A program made the position numbers and the translations under genes. From Capillidium heterosporum (taxonomy: Eukaryota; Entomophthoromycota; Entomophthoromycetes; Entomophthorales; Capillidiaceae), in contig WBMQ01000012.1 of assembly GCA_016630905.1 (NCBI GenBank), forward strand, positions 1,116,001 through 1,180,000: a stretch of DNA of 64,000 bases, given 5' to 3'. Below are positions 33,291 to 44,867 of the stretch, piece by piece. Under the pieces are notes generated by a model. It worked only from the letters and a program-made list of their open reading frames with translations. It was not told where the DNA came from and ran no database searches. Position 1 is the stretch's first letter, and each line of letters opens with the position of its first letter.

Positions 33291-34316
33291 CTATATTTTT
33301 CATTAATTTGCAGCCTGTAGGTAAACTATTTGAAAGATATTAGAATACTTTTCATTGTATTTAAAAGTCAACTTGTTCTTTTGACAATTATTACACTTGG
33401 ATAATAAATTATATTTGAAATTTAAACACATTTTAATATTTTTAGGATTATAGCTTTTACATATTGATAGCTATTATTTATATACTTCATTTGCTTCAAA
33501 AATAATATTCTATTAAGGCAACTCAAATATGGATTATTACAGTTTATTAACCGGTGTTAAATCTATTATATAGTTCCTATTCAAAAACGCTGTTTATGGA
33601 GCAAGGCTGTTAGAGTTATCAAGAAACCGTATATATACTAAGAATAGTTTATAAGCTTCAACCTTTTGCTTTATCTAGAACAAACATTAAATCACGTGGA
33701 TCAATAGGTGCTCCTCTTTACCTATTAGCTCACTATAGAACAATATTCATAGAAGGCTACATCCTAAACCCCAGCAAATATATCAATAATCAACTTTATC
33801 ATAATAGCTAACGTTAGCATTCCTAGTTATTTTACAAGAAATTGTGGGATATAAAGGGAAATAATATTATATCTATACCTGGAGCTACAAAACGAAAAAT
33901 CATCCACAACCTAGAAATTGATTTTCAGAGCCTTTATTAAACTCCAAATCCAAGCTCAACCTAGCACCTACTCACCTCACTATTTACTCCCTGTCTTTGT
34001 TGAAGCGAACCGAAAAGTGGTTTCCATAAAATAGTTTTATTACTGATTCATTTCAAATATCAAATGCTGCAGCTTTTCAAGTTTACCAACCAACTCCTAT
34101 CAAACTCAATTGTAAGGATGAGCCCTAACTGTATACCAATATAAGCTGTCCCCCACTAGAGAATTCTATACAAACTGGATTGAAACAATAAAGATAGTAT
34201 CAAAAGGTATATTGACTCCTAGCCTATCTACATCTCAGTTACTAACCCTAGGTAAAGTCAATGTTAGTTTTATATTCAATTTGCTGCACTACATCATTCA
34301 TTGAACGAATTTCAAT
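33291..34316. other. intergenic, no gene seen
   Basis: AT-rich sequence after the DUF4604 gene. Nothing recognised apart from poly(A)-like AATAAA at about 33400. Confidence 0.5.
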
Positions 34317-35495
34317 TTATCTCAGGGGCACGAAATCTGATAAAGTGTTCAGGGCTTTTACCATGGTAAGCAACTCCCACTTGATCTGCTTTACGAAACC
34401 GATATCCAAGTTACTCTTTCGGATGTAGAAGTTAGAGAATCAAGGGCTCAGGTGGATTTGAGAGTAAATCAATCGAAAGTTGTCACTATAAACCTTTGGG
34501 AAATGTGCCCATCCTCCAAATGGTGCAGCATCTTAGGGCTCAAGATCAAGTTGATAGAACTAATTTGAACAATGAATCAGGTAGTTAAGTATCCCTTTCT
34601 ATGCAGTGTTTTGTTGTTGGTAGTGGGCTGTAGATTGGAATATCAGCACTGAACCAATCGTTGTAGTAGCAGTATCCATTGAGTCGAATATTCATAACTT
34701 GGCCTACCAACACATTTACTGAAGCCACAATGTCAGTTGTATTGATATTTGTACCTCGAGCAACCTCATTGTAAAAAAAATTATACTAAGGTTTCATATT
34801 TACCATTCAGCCCACAGCAAATCGATAAACGCATGGTTTAGGTAAACCAAGGAGTTTCTGAGTGCGTACATAAAGGCTATGCTTCTCTTTTTCACATATG
34901 CTCATGTGAAGGATACATAGGGCCTTCTAAATAGTTTGTAGAGTACTTCGTAGCTCTTTGAGTGTTTTAAAATAATCCTTAGAACTTCAACCAGGTATAA
35001 AGACAAGATAGTGTATTCCATTGTCAAAGTTGTGTCTGTGGAAGTAGGGTAAAGTATCAACATTTGAAAGTTGGCAAAGTAACCGTTGATTATGCACCTG
35101 TCACTGGGTTTCCCATTACCACTAAACTAAGTGCTTTTAAAAATGATAGATTGTTCAAGAGCTTGGAAATCGATAAACTAGTCTCAGTAGAAAAGTACTA
35201 TGAAGGAATTTATTTTTTATAAAGCTAGCTCAAATCGCCTCAAGTACTCCTGGTGCCAGGATAAGAAGCTGGTTATGTCGTGGGCATGCATATTATAATT
35301 GCAGTGTAAGTTAGTAAGTGCGGAGAAGATATCCAAACCTTTGAGTTCTGTAAGATCTTGATGACCTATATGAAGGTGTCCAATTGGGTATTGCTAAGCT
35401 CATGGATTTCGGGATGTCGCACAGGTTCTTGCAAGGGTTAGCATAGGATATTAGCTATCAGGAAGGCTATAATAGCTATTAGGAAAAGTAGTGGT
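34317..35495 (-). pseudogene. decayed third tyrosinase copy
   Basis: On the minus strand nearly the whole tyrosinase can be followed across all three frames. There is signal-peptide-like LLFLIAIIAFLIANILC then a stop; VRHPEIHELSNTQLDTF (copy 2: RRPEIRELNSDQLNTF); CuA LHCNYNMHAHDITSFLSWHQ; GYFANFQM; EVLRIILKHSKSYEVLY (copy 2: EALETILKNSNSYDQFH); CuB VYLNHAFIDLLWAEW then a stop (copy 2: FYLHHGFIDLLWAEW). The rest is GYCYY, a tail piece NLDIGFVKQI, and ALNTLSDFVPLR before a final stop at 34317. At least four in-frame stops, several frameshifts, a lost start codon and a CuB His-to-Asn change show it is dead. It is closer to copy 2 than to copy 1 in several phrases. No flanking mobile element is seen. 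Confidence 0.9.
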
Positions 35496-35556
35496 AACTA
35501 TTCAGTTAATATTCGATTGATAGGTTGGGATTAAAGTTTTGTTATAGTAGTTGACG

Positions 35557-35564
35557 TATTTATA
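35557..35564 (-). promoter_or_regulatory. relic TATA box of the tyrosinase pseudogene
   Basis: TATAAATA on the minus strand about 65 bp upstream of the pseudogene's former start, the same spacing and sequence as at copy 2. Confidence 0.4.
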
Positions 35565-36785
35565 TTGAGATATTTTATCACCACTGACTTTTCATCTTTT
35601 ACCTGGCTTATTTTAAAAGTACCTTTCCTTTCAAAACTTTAACTAACCTTCTACCAATTTATAAAAGTTTGGGTATATCCTTCGCTCCCAAATGTATATA
35701 GGCCAGCACTCCTTGAAAAAGTGATCTTATATGGCGTCAAACCAGTAGATGATATAGATCAGTTGAATTGGTTAAATTGAATCATATATTGGCTGAATAC
35801 TATATCAGATTATTTTGGCAAGTAGCACCAACCTACAGACAATTGGTAAATATTGGTATTTCCAAGTTCCATCCTACTTATTGAAAAAGTAGATTGAGTG
35901 GCAGTCCTTCAACTAGATCAAGCACAATTTCTTGGTTAGCTTGGTAAGTTTGACCTGGCTAGGAATAAGATGTTGCAAACTTTATTAAACAGGGTCAGCT
36001 TTAAGTTAATTCAAGGTGGCGAAAATATACTTTATTATTTCTTAGTCCAGAAATGGCTACAAATAGATCTAGTAATTAAGTAAAAATTGTACAACTAGTG
36101 ATAAAGTTGGAATTATTGTAAATCGATGCTTGAAAAATTAATATATATCACTTCTGATAAGTTTGTATTGCACTGTACTATTAATGCGCTTTTAAAATAC
36201 ACTTAGTTCCAGCTCATAGATTATATATTGATTTGAGATTGTTTATAAGATGTTATTTTAGAAACCAAATAGTATCTCTAAAACTAGCATGAAAGGCATG
36301 TGTTCAAACAGCTATTCAAATATATAAATACCTTTAGTATGTTTAGTTTTATAACCTTTGAAGATTACTAAAGTGAACTTTGGTTATTAGTCAGAAAATA
36401 ATTGGTTTTTTCATTATAGTGATAACCTCACCTTCCATAGGCTTAGTATATATTCTCTTATAGTAATTGGAACTGACAGATCATACAAATATCGGTATAT
36501 GGAATGTAATACTTCTCAAACAATATTTATAACGCTTTCAAATTTAAAGAGTTTACTTTGACATCTAATTTACCAAATTGGATGCGCTAATATAGTTGAT
36601 AATTGCTTACTTTTGCTAAGAATACTTTAGCAAAGGTAAATCACATTTATCAATAGATAAATAAATATATTAGGCCATATACACTTGCTTGTAACATGCA
36701 TTCAGGTCATTTGTACCTATCACCCACCTATACCACGCTACTATCAAATTCATTAACCCTCAATATTTCTAAACTTCATAGCCAC
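35565..36785. other. intergenic, no gene seen
   Basis: AT-rich interval between the tyrosinase pseudogene and the small secreted-protein gene. No tyrosinase fragments continue here and no other feature is recognised. Confidence 0.5.
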
Positions 36786-36793
36786 TATATAAA
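36786..36793 (+). promoter_or_regulatory. TATA box of small secreted-protein gene
   Basis: TATATAAA, 65-72 bp upstream of the chosen start codon at 36858; it supports that start over earlier in-frame ATGs at 36696 and beyond. Confidence 0.55.
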
Positions 36794-36857
36794 TCCATCT
36801 ACATGTCTCAAAAAGAAAAACCATCAACTTTTCAACCTCAAAACTAAAACCACTAAT

Positions 36858-37319
36858 ATGAAGTTCAACATCCCTATCCTTATCAGCATATTTACCTCAG
36901 TCACCTACTCACGCATTTACAAAGGTGAAATATGGACTCAGTTCAATTTCGAGTGTGCCATACGGGTTGATGACAATAATGGTAACAAAGCTCTAGCAGC
37001 GTGCAACAGCCTTACTCCCAACTGTAAGTCGGATTGGTTTGATAGTACTTGGGGCAACTATGCAGTTCGCATCGCATCCTGTGACAAGAAAAGGTTTACA
37101 GTAAATGCCTATAACTACAACACTGGCAAAGGGTTTGTCGGTACTGCCGACTTTAAATGGGATGGTCTAAGCACCCCCGAGCAAGGGATCTACAACGGAG
37201 AAATTGTGAATGATGAAGTGCAAAGTGCTAACAACATTACGTTTAAAGATCCGCCAACTCGTAAACACGTTCAAGTTGGTTCTGAGAAGCTGAATCATGC
37301 CCACTTTGTTTCCATGTAG
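36858..37319 (+). CDS. small secreted protein of unknown function
   Basis: A 153-residue protein with a clear signal peptide (MKFNIPILISIFTSVTYS). The mature part has four cysteines (FECAI, LAACN, NCKSD, SCDKK), enough for two disulfides, and aromatic-rich phrases such as IWTQFNFEC, WFDSTWGNYAVRIA and VNAYNYNTGKGFVGTADFKWDG. The C-terminal end is His/Asn-rich. The frame is open upstream to 36696, but the TATA box at 36786 and the signal peptide favour the ATG at 36858. I do not recognise the family. Its size, cysteines and secretion suit a surface or extracellular protein; a function cannot be stated. Confidence 0.72.
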   Translation: MKFNIPILISIFTSVTYSRIYKGEIWTQFNFECAIRVDDNNGNKALAACNSLTPNCKSDWFDSTWGNYAVRIASCDKKRFTVNAYNYNTGKGFVGTADFKWDGLSTPEQGIYNGEIVNDEVQSANNITFKDPPTRKHVQVGSEKLNHAHFVSM

Positions 37320-37711
37320 CAGCATTTAAATAAAGGTAAATTATAATAAATAATACTATTTTTAGTATCATCATTTATACAATAATTTTGCACTATGTGT
37401 CTTTAACTAAATATTCATATATATATTTAATCTCTTTTTATACAAATAAATACATCCCATTGATAATTAGCATACTAGCCAAGATGGTACTAAATATTAC
37501 TCCATTCATGTTGGAGTTGGAGGTTGTGTGGGTAAGTACCGGTAACGAAGTGGGGCTTTTAAACTATAAGTTAGTTGATTCGAATACATTGAAGCAAATT
37601 TACCTTGAGATGAGGTGATTGATAGATGAAGTTTGCGTTGGCGAATCTTTATTCCCTGATTTTTTATTAAAATCGTTGGAGTTCTTACCGCTAGACCCAT
37701 CTAATAAAAAG
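37320..37711. other. intergenic, no gene seen
   Basis: Short 3' flanks of two convergent secreted-protein genes, with AATAAA motifs. Open frames at 37388-37618 are low complexity and unsupported. Confidence 0.5.
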
Positions 37712-38198
37712 TCAATACTTCAATTTACTTTCACTAAGTTTACTAGGATTAGGCTGAATTTGATTGTTAGGACTTTGGCCTTGACCTTGTCTACCTTGAT
37801 TAGGATTCTGCTGCTTGAAGTTTCCTACAAATAGTAATTTATACTTTTTAATATACTAAAATAGCTACCTTGACCACTATCGGTGGGTTGAGGTTGGTTT
37901 TGTCCCTGCTCTTGACCCTGGCTTTGATCTGGATTCTGACCTTGACTCTGCTGATTAGGATTCTGGTTACTAGGTGAACCAGTCTGAGCGGCTTGCAGCT
38001 GGGAGTTCAAAAAGTTTTGGATGGACTGAGGGAATATTTCCATTGTGGGTCGTTACCACCACCTAAGCCAGGTGGACCTTGCTGTGGGTTTCTCTGAGGC
38101 TCTTGTGGTGCCAAGTTACCAAAACTTTTCGGATTGCCTTGACTGATGACGACATTGAGTAAAAGAGTTAGGATGGATAAGTTGGAGGACGATTTCAT
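37712..38198 (-). CDS. Gln/Asn/Pro-rich secreted protein, single frameshift
   Basis: The first frame starts at 38198 with a signal peptide (MKSSSNLSILTLLLNVVISQG) and a Pro/Gln/Gly-rich segment (QEPQRNPQQGPPGLGGGND). The low-complexity sequence then continues in a second frame from about 38043 (IQNFLNSQLQ, then QNPNQQSQGQNPDQ and similar Gln-Gly-Gln repeats). After an intron at about 37824-37868 it continues through QQNPNQGRQGQGQ to a stop at 37712. One missing base near 38040-38050 separates the two frames, and no GT-AG intron gives the right phase. Repetitive Gln/Asn/Pro secreted proteins occur in fungal walls and adhesives, but no family is recognised here. It is either a pseudogene, two genes, or a base-calling slip. 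Confidence 0.55.
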
Positions 38199-38238
38199 CT
38201 AAAGAACAAGTTACTTTAGCTTTGAATAGTTTGACTTG

Positions 38239-38246
38239 TATTTATA
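38239..38246 (-). promoter_or_regulatory. TATA box of Gln/Asn-rich secreted-protein gene
   Basis: TATAAATA on the minus strand about 45 bp upstream of the start codon at 38198. Confidence 0.5.
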
Positions 38247-41200
38247 GTAGAAATTTGACAAGCTTTTATCACTGAAATTACCGCCTTTATGATGGAATAT
38301 GATTTATCAATAGGTAGTGATATGATTTTCTAAATGTACAATTTTAATTACAAGGAAAGTTCAAATATTGAATTGATATAAATCACTTTACTATAGCTGT
38401 ATAAACTAGTATCCATATCTCAACTTGATCCATCATTTTAGAAATATATATAAATATTGCTTATAATATCACTTCTAGTGCTGACAACAATCTAATTAGT
38501 TACAAATACTATAACTTCTAAACGAAACCAAAAACTATTGTTTTTATAAAACTATCTCAACTATAAATGATAATTGAGTACTGATGTTTAGCTAACTATC
38601 AAAGTTCTTTAATTTTAAAGAGTTGTATACTAATCAGATATTCTAAGTAATAACTATACAATTTAAAGTGATAACTTTTAGTCTTATTAGTATCGAACAA
38701 ATCTAAATAATATATATTAGAGAATGTTGATAATTTAAAGTATATTCTGTAAGGTCTAAGGAGGTGCTATTGGATCCAACCAATGATGGCATCATACTGT
38801 AAATATATTACTTGGTAAGTCAGAAAAGCAGAACTAATGCCTGCCATTGCATTAACGATAAAGGTTTAAACTTTCCAAATGGTAAAACGAATAGTGAGGT
38901 AGAGAAGGTATGTCATTAGGAGTATCTACAGGATGATGGCTAAATTCCAGGTCTAAGAGGATATTGAAGGAACGAACTGAGGCTTTAGTATCGACTAGTA
39001 TTAGGCAAAAGGAGATCTAATAGACAGTGATTGAGTAGTAGCTAGTGCTACAACAGTAGAGTTAAAGGTGGTGGTTATCTGATAAGCAGAGGCTGATTCG
39101 AAAGGGTTAATCACATTAGTATATTAATCGCCCAAAAGAGATGAGATACAAGGATAGCTAAGGTAGTAAAGAGATAGTAAGAGGCTTGAAAATGATGAAT
39201 ATTAAACCACATAATAATGCTATGCTGATAAACTAATATATTTTTAAGGATGGGAATTTATTCAAAGGCTAGGAAATAGAATCCGATGATCAGTAACAGT
39301 TAGGAGTAAAGAAGAGGTATATTATCAATATGTTGGTTTTGGATAGTGATCAAAGGACTTAAATAATCATTTTTTTATTTTGGAAGTAGCTATACTATAT
39401 GAGTTTCGGTTTATTTATCCTTCACTAAGCTACTATATAAACTAATTAAACTTAGATTAAGTTTAGCCAGAAAACCCAACGATAATGTCAACTGCTACTG
39501 GTGAGTTTACAACTATCAGAACTATAGTATAAGGTGTTATATTACTGATATTCAGAGTCCCCAGGCTATGATTAAAGCTAAGAGAGAAAGTAATCAAGGT
39601 AGTTAAAAACATTTGGTAAGACAAGTTCGAGATCAAAAATGATTACGAGTTGGGAAATTGAAAGGTAGAAAGTTGGTAGAGAAAAATGGCACAAAGGGTC
39701 AGGTCTATGACCTAGTCATAGGGATTGTAACGATTGAAGCTGCTACACCAGCAGATATTTCTATTATACATTCCTATTTTCACAGGTATTCTATTATAAA
39801 TAAGCTATACGCATTGGTTTTATATTGGGTACCCATTTAGGTAACTACAAGGTAAGTGAAGTTAAAGACGAGCTCCTCAATCGAATCTACCTTCATTTTA
39901 AGAAAAATACAGCATCCTCCTTACTCTTGCCAATAAATGCACCATTTCAATTACTGCAGATCTATCAATGATGATTATTCAAAATTGATTACCCTTGTTT
40001 CCAAGCTAGCAGTTAGCCATGACCAACCCTACCTTCATTTAAAAGTGCAAACTATCTTTGTAAGCCTAATTAAAAGGTTTTTAAATTTAAAGCTGCATTA
40101 CCTAGCTACTGTCGAAAAGGCACGCAACTAAACTTATAGTCTATCTCAAACAACTTCTCAGTATGAGTATTTACTTTGGAAAAGTAGTTCCTGCAAATCC
40201 CTTTATCCCTCTTTTTAGCCAAGGACCTATGGCTTTAAACCCCTGATTTCTTTAAAATCTTAGAAGATTCTGCTTTAGTCCACCTGTTTATCACCTGTAT
40301 GTACTCTATTGTCAATATAAGCGTCCTATTTATAAACTTCGCTCGACAGATAGGAAGTATATATGGATACGATTTCACCAGACCTGAATTAGATTGGACA
40401 GCTATTTCAAGCTTACTTCTGCACTGATGTTAGCTTCTCAAACCTTTATCAAACACTACGACTACTATAGCGGCTCTGGCATATATTAAAATTGGATGCG
40501 AATATTTGCCATGATTAGTTAAAGAGTTTATAAGTTTCAAAACGAGACCCAGGTTGTCAATATTTCCATAAACTACAATCAAAAGATGACATCTATATTG
40601 CATAGACATAAGTAATGTTGGCGCATTATAGAAGCTGTATTGAGCTGTATAAAAATTTATATATGATTAGCTTTTTATCTATATAGTTTCAACTACAGGC
40701 TTCACTTTAAGCCTATCTAGAACTTTTGTGCAGCTTACTAGTCTTTTATAATACTATATTCGTTATTTATTATATAAGTGTAGCATTTTATGTTCATTTA
40801 TTTCCTCTTCATAGCCGAAATTGCACTACTGTTTGCTGTTTTTTCCTAAGTAAACTTTTACATCTATACCTAATTCCTTGCAAATAAACCTCCTTATCCA
40901 TACGATGTAAGATAAACATTCCAGTTAATATTCGCTAAAATGTAATAATCATATATCCTGTTATTTCTACATTATATAGCTTATCTTTTAGAATAGCAGA
41001 TACCGTGGCTTTTACATCACTTGATATACTTTTCTGGACTTAGGAGCAAGGAAAGCGTAAGTCTTACCAATATAGTTTGAGATTTTGTTCCAAAGGCCTA
41101 AAAATCATTGCTGCAATTAAAGTTCGTCATTCCAGACATCAGCCCAATAATCAATCTATGCATTCCTTTTTGGTTCGGTTTCAAAGATGGATATATATAT

Positions 41201-41420
41201 GCTTGTTGTTAAAGCCTATAGACCTATTTTGCTTAAAGTATAATAATTTAAAATGGATACTATAGATGGTAATAATATAAATATATACCTTGTACTAACT
41301 TTAGCAGTTGTTGTCAATGAAATTATTTTACAGATAGATAAGAACATAGTATCGACTCTCGACAATATTATTGAAAGGTAAAACATTCGATAAATTGATA
41401 ATAATATTTTATCTAGCAAT
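38247..41420. other. gene-poor interval with possible decayed sequences
   Basis: About 3.2 kb with no secure gene. The stretch 38760-39400 has a strong purine bias on the plus strand, and its minus strand reads Ser/Thr-rich fragments such as NPFESASAYQITTTFNS between stops, possibly a lost surface-protein gene. A candidate gene at 39486-40131 is listed separately. The region 40140-41420 shows nothing recognisable. Confidence 0.45.
39486..40131 (+). other. possible gene or gene remnant, unrecognised
   Basis: A TATATAAA at about 39432 precedes an ATG at 39486 that opens MSTAT and meets a GTGAGT donor. Splicing to 39580 and over a second intron ending near 39649 would read AKRESNQ, then VGKLKGRKLVEKNGTKGQVY, with continued coding-like sequence to about 39780. 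Further open frames follow (KDELLNRIYLHFKKN near 39860; HFNYCRSINDDYSKLITLV near 39940) but I cannot join them in phase. It may be a real multi-exon gene whose splice sites I have missed, or a decayed one. No family recognised. Confidence 0.25.
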
Positions 41421-42292
41421 ATGAATAACTGCAATCTAATTCCATATTTCAATATCAACAACAATGAACCCCATTCAGATAATAGTATCTCCAATAGTTA
41501 TGAACAGAAAACCTGGAACGGTAGCAAGCTCATTGGAACCGAAAGTTACAACTCTCGTTACGAACTTGAAACAGCGAGAGATGGAAAAGAAATTAACCTT
41601 ACAAGTGATCCTACCACATATTCTGGTTTTCAAGCTTGGTCAGTTCTCAACAGTCAGCTATCGGTAACTATTCTTTACTGGTTTATTAAAGTTTTTAGCT
41701 TGATTTGAATACAAACTTCAACTATCTCAAATCAGAACCGGTAAACGAAGTTACTTTTCGCTTTTCCGACTACCTAGCAAGTGATGAAGTTAAAAAAGTT
41801 GTCAACACACCCAAATTTCCGAAAGCATCGATTAGGAAAGATGGATCAGTGAGGCCTCTTAGCACCCTACTATTACGCAGAGAATACAAGCACCTTGGTG
41901 TTCCAGCAATTCCTAGGAGCAACGAAGATCTGTATACTCCAATATGTATCCGAGGTACATTGGAGAATAAGGAGGGTATGTGTAGAGAATGTTATAAAAG
42001 AGGTAAGGAAAACTGGCTCAACATGAAGAAGAGTGAGTATCGATATCACCTTAACTACCATCACGGTATAGCAGCTACCGGCAATTACTTCCAATCTCCT
42101 CTAAAGACAAAGTATGTATGTAATCCTCATTACTACAAGAAGAGCACCTGCTACAAGCAGTTTATTAAGCAAGGACTCTGTCACCAGTGTCAGGATTGGG
42201 TTTATTTGGAGACGATCTATGTGCGTAAGATTAAAAACCCAGACTTTTTCTGGCGTAAACACGCCCAGATGTGTCACTGTCGTAGACGTTGA
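41421..42292 (+). CDS. Rua1-type transcription regulator (DUF4451 zinc-binding domain)
   Basis: Two exons joined over a 35-nt intron (41664-41698) give 278 residues. The N-terminal third is Asn/Ser-rich and probably disordered. The C-terminal domain matches the Rua1 C-terminal family (DUF4451): GTLENKEGMCRECYKRGKENW, KKSEYRYHLNYHHGI, a second pair GLCHQCQDWVYLE, and the closing FFWRKHAQMCH. The paired CxxC and HxxxxCH elements suggest two zinc sites. Rua1 was described in the corn-smut fungus as a positive regulator of a secondary-metabolite (ustilagic acid) cluster; related proteins occur widely in fungi. The target genes of this copy are unknown. It lies tail to tail with the ZIP transporter. 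Confidence 0.88.
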
Positions 42293-42535
42293 ATGTTGTA
42301 GGTTGTTTATACTTATAACTCAGTACTATTGAAAGAATTATTTAAAAGTATGTATGTTATTTCATACTAGTCTATACTAGAAACTACTAGCACTGTGCTA
42401 TATAAATAAAGTTATTAGTACTCTAAACTATATAATTGTACAAGCTAATCATATTTCAAATATATCAACTTTAATATGAACTTAACTATAGTAATAAACG
42501 ACAACCCGAATGCAAAACTACTCATAGCCCATAGC

Positions 42536-43681
42536 TCACCCCTCCAAGACCGAATTCAAAACCAAGAAGCTTGAAATTCCCAATAAGACTCCCGGAACCA
42601 AATACCTATCCCCTTTATCCTTTGACCTGGCTAACGGCAGAATCCCATCGAATAAAGTTATGGTAAGTATAGCAGCCGCCAGCAAAAACAAAAATGCAGC
42701 AATAATATCGTTCCAAAACCATTTGGAGACCAGGTAGGCAACAGTAGCTCCCAAAATTTGGGTAAAGAAGGAAGCGCAAAATGTAACTAAAACCGCCTTG
42801 AACTTGGACTTGGTTGCCATAACTATAGGTACACCTATCATCAGACCTTCGGGAAACTTGTGTAAAGCTAAGGCGATTCCAAATAAGATGCCCCCTTTGA
42901 CTGATTGGTAGGCTGCTAAGAAAGTAACTACACCTTCGGGGAAGTTATGGATAGCTATTGCGATAGCGATCTCGTAACCTAGGTTGGAGGCCTCGGGTTT
43001 AGTTTCAATCGATGCCATAGAGCCTTCCTCCAAATTTAGGGTTCGGTTACAGTCGCTGGTATTGGTACATCCATCCTCCAACTTCAACGTACTTTGGGTA
43101 TCTACACGCTCGACTTTGCGGTAGTCCATATTGTTGGTCTCACCATGCTTTTCGCTGGCCACTAAATTAGCACTACAATCCAATTCGCAGCTCTTAATAC
43201 TCTTCCGACTTCTAAACCACAACTTTATACTAGTGATAGCTAATAACCAGAAAACAAAATACAAGGTGGCGATTAGCTTGGTGTTCAGATTGGGAAATAA
43301 ATTGCTAGATTCGAAGTTTTCGTATCCTTCTACGATTAGATTTAAAAAGATGGTGACTAATAGAACTCCACTTGAGTAGGCTAGAGTAAATGCTAAGAAA
43401 GGGTCGTACTCTGAGATCTTGAAATTTTCATTGACCAACTTCAACTTGATGAGAAGCGGATCTATACATAGGGTTAAAGATCCTAAAGTTGATAACAATG
43501 CTCCAAAGATAACTAAACCGTAACCTAGTAGTACGTTGGCTAGTTGCCCAGATTCCGAATCGGACTTTGATTCCCCTCCGGGTAAAGCTTTGCTGGATTG
43601 GCTGTCAGTATTGGCGCTGTGGGTTATGACTAACGTCAAATAGAATGCTAATGCGATCGTTAACTTAGGTTGGAATTTCAT
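42536..43681 (-). CDS. ZIP-family zinc/iron transporter
   Basis: ZIP transporters move zinc or other divalent metals into the cytosol from outside or from organelles. The 381-residue protein starts with a signal peptide or signal anchor (MKFQPKLTIALAFYLTLV; the ATG at 43681 is preferred over one five codons earlier at 43696). It has about eight membrane segments with a long charged cytosolic loop. The metal-binding helices are IAIAIAIHNFPEGVVTFLAA and IALALHKFPEGLMIGVP, the HNFPEG/HKFPEG pair of the ZupT/Zrt3/ZIP11 branch. This branch in yeast includes the vacuolar exporter Zrt3, so a vacuolar or other internal membrane is plausible. The loop lacks the usual His-rich stretch. Confidence 0.92.
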   Translation of the reverse strand: MKFQPKLTIALAFYLTLVITHSANTDSQSSKALPGGESKSDSESGQLANVLLGYGLVIFGALLSTLGSLTLCIDPLLIKLKLVNENFKISEYDPFLAFTLAYSSGVLLVTIFLNLIVEGYENFESSNLFPNLNTKLIATLYFVFWLLAITSIKLWFRSRKSIKSCELDCSANLVASEKHGETNNMDYRKVERVDTQSTLKLEDGCTNTSDCNRTLNLEEGSMASIETKPEASNLGYEIAIAIAIHNFPEGVVTFLAAYQSVKGGILFGIALALHKFPEGLMIGVPIVMATKSKFKAVLVTFCASFFTQILGATVAYLVSKWFWNDIIAAFLFLLAAAILTITLFDGILPLARSKDKGDRYLVPGVLLGISSFLVLNSVLEG

Positions 43682-44867
43682 GTTGTCGGGATGCAAAACT
43701 GTACAATTGAAATGCTCTATAGATGGACTTTTATGTGAAAAATACTTTTTAGATCAACTACAAGTACTTTGAAAATTTATATATGAAAATTTTGATCCTA
43801 TCGACAAGGTATACTATTTATATTAAACTTACTTTGCCTTTCATCTATGTTATCATATATTTATAAACCCCCACAAAAAATTAATATTGCCAAGAGGTAT
43901 TCCACATCAATAGGTTTAACGGGTTTCGGTCCCCTTCAATTTATGGTGTAGAGTGGCTTTTATAAGAGAAAAGTTAATTTTGGTTGCATGAACATCCGTA
44001 TTTGTTGATATAACATGTGGCCGCCATGGACAAGTGTAGCTAAACCCTAATTGTAATTTATTAATATCCCAGTTTGGAAATTATTAGAATTCTAAGTTGT
44101 ACCGTTTCACAAAAATTTGTACCGATTTGGTTTCGGGAAAGTAAGTTGGAGTTTCGTTGGCAAGGCTTGATGAATTGTTTTTGATCTTTATATATAGTTA
44201 GCTCGATAGTAACTTGGCATCAATATGCCCCTTTAACTTAATACTATGTGCAAATTTTGCATCCTAATATCTTTTTTAAACTAACTTGGGATATTTTATA
44301 GGGTTCTAAAGTTACTCCGTCTGAACCTATCTTGTAAAGTTGAGTTGGCAAGTTCCCTATCTCACTATAATCATAAAATTATAAATACATTTTTATCCTT
44401 TAGCCACATAGTAAAGCTAATTAAATACCACCTCCCTCAGCTGCTTTTACAGAAGCTTCTGTAACTTCGAAAGCTTCCTTTATTGTTGGGAGGTTCAATG
44501 AATGGGATACACTTGGATAAACCTAAAAACAATCGGAAACTTCTATCTATTAAGCTAGGATGTAAAGTTTATCAAATCTGCTATGGATATTATATGCCAA
44601 AATATATAGTGTAAAATAGCTGATAAAGAACTAGTTAAAAGGATTCTCTATAATTTTATTACTATTTTAATACTTTGTCTCTCACAAGTAGTAATCTTAA
44701 CCTTGGAGTTTAAAGGCTATAAACCGAGATGGAAGAGTAATCAAATTTAAAGGACAAACACTTATGTGGGCAAAAGGTAAAGCGTGGAAGGTTTATCCAA
44801 ACTCTAAAAAATTAAACCGTAGACCTGATTACCGAAATTCTAATTCAGCAATGTATTCGATATACCT
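43682..44867. other. intergenic, no gene seen
   Basis: Contains the ZIP promoter at its left and the TilS 3' flank at its right. AT-rich, no open frame of interest. Confidence 0.55.
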
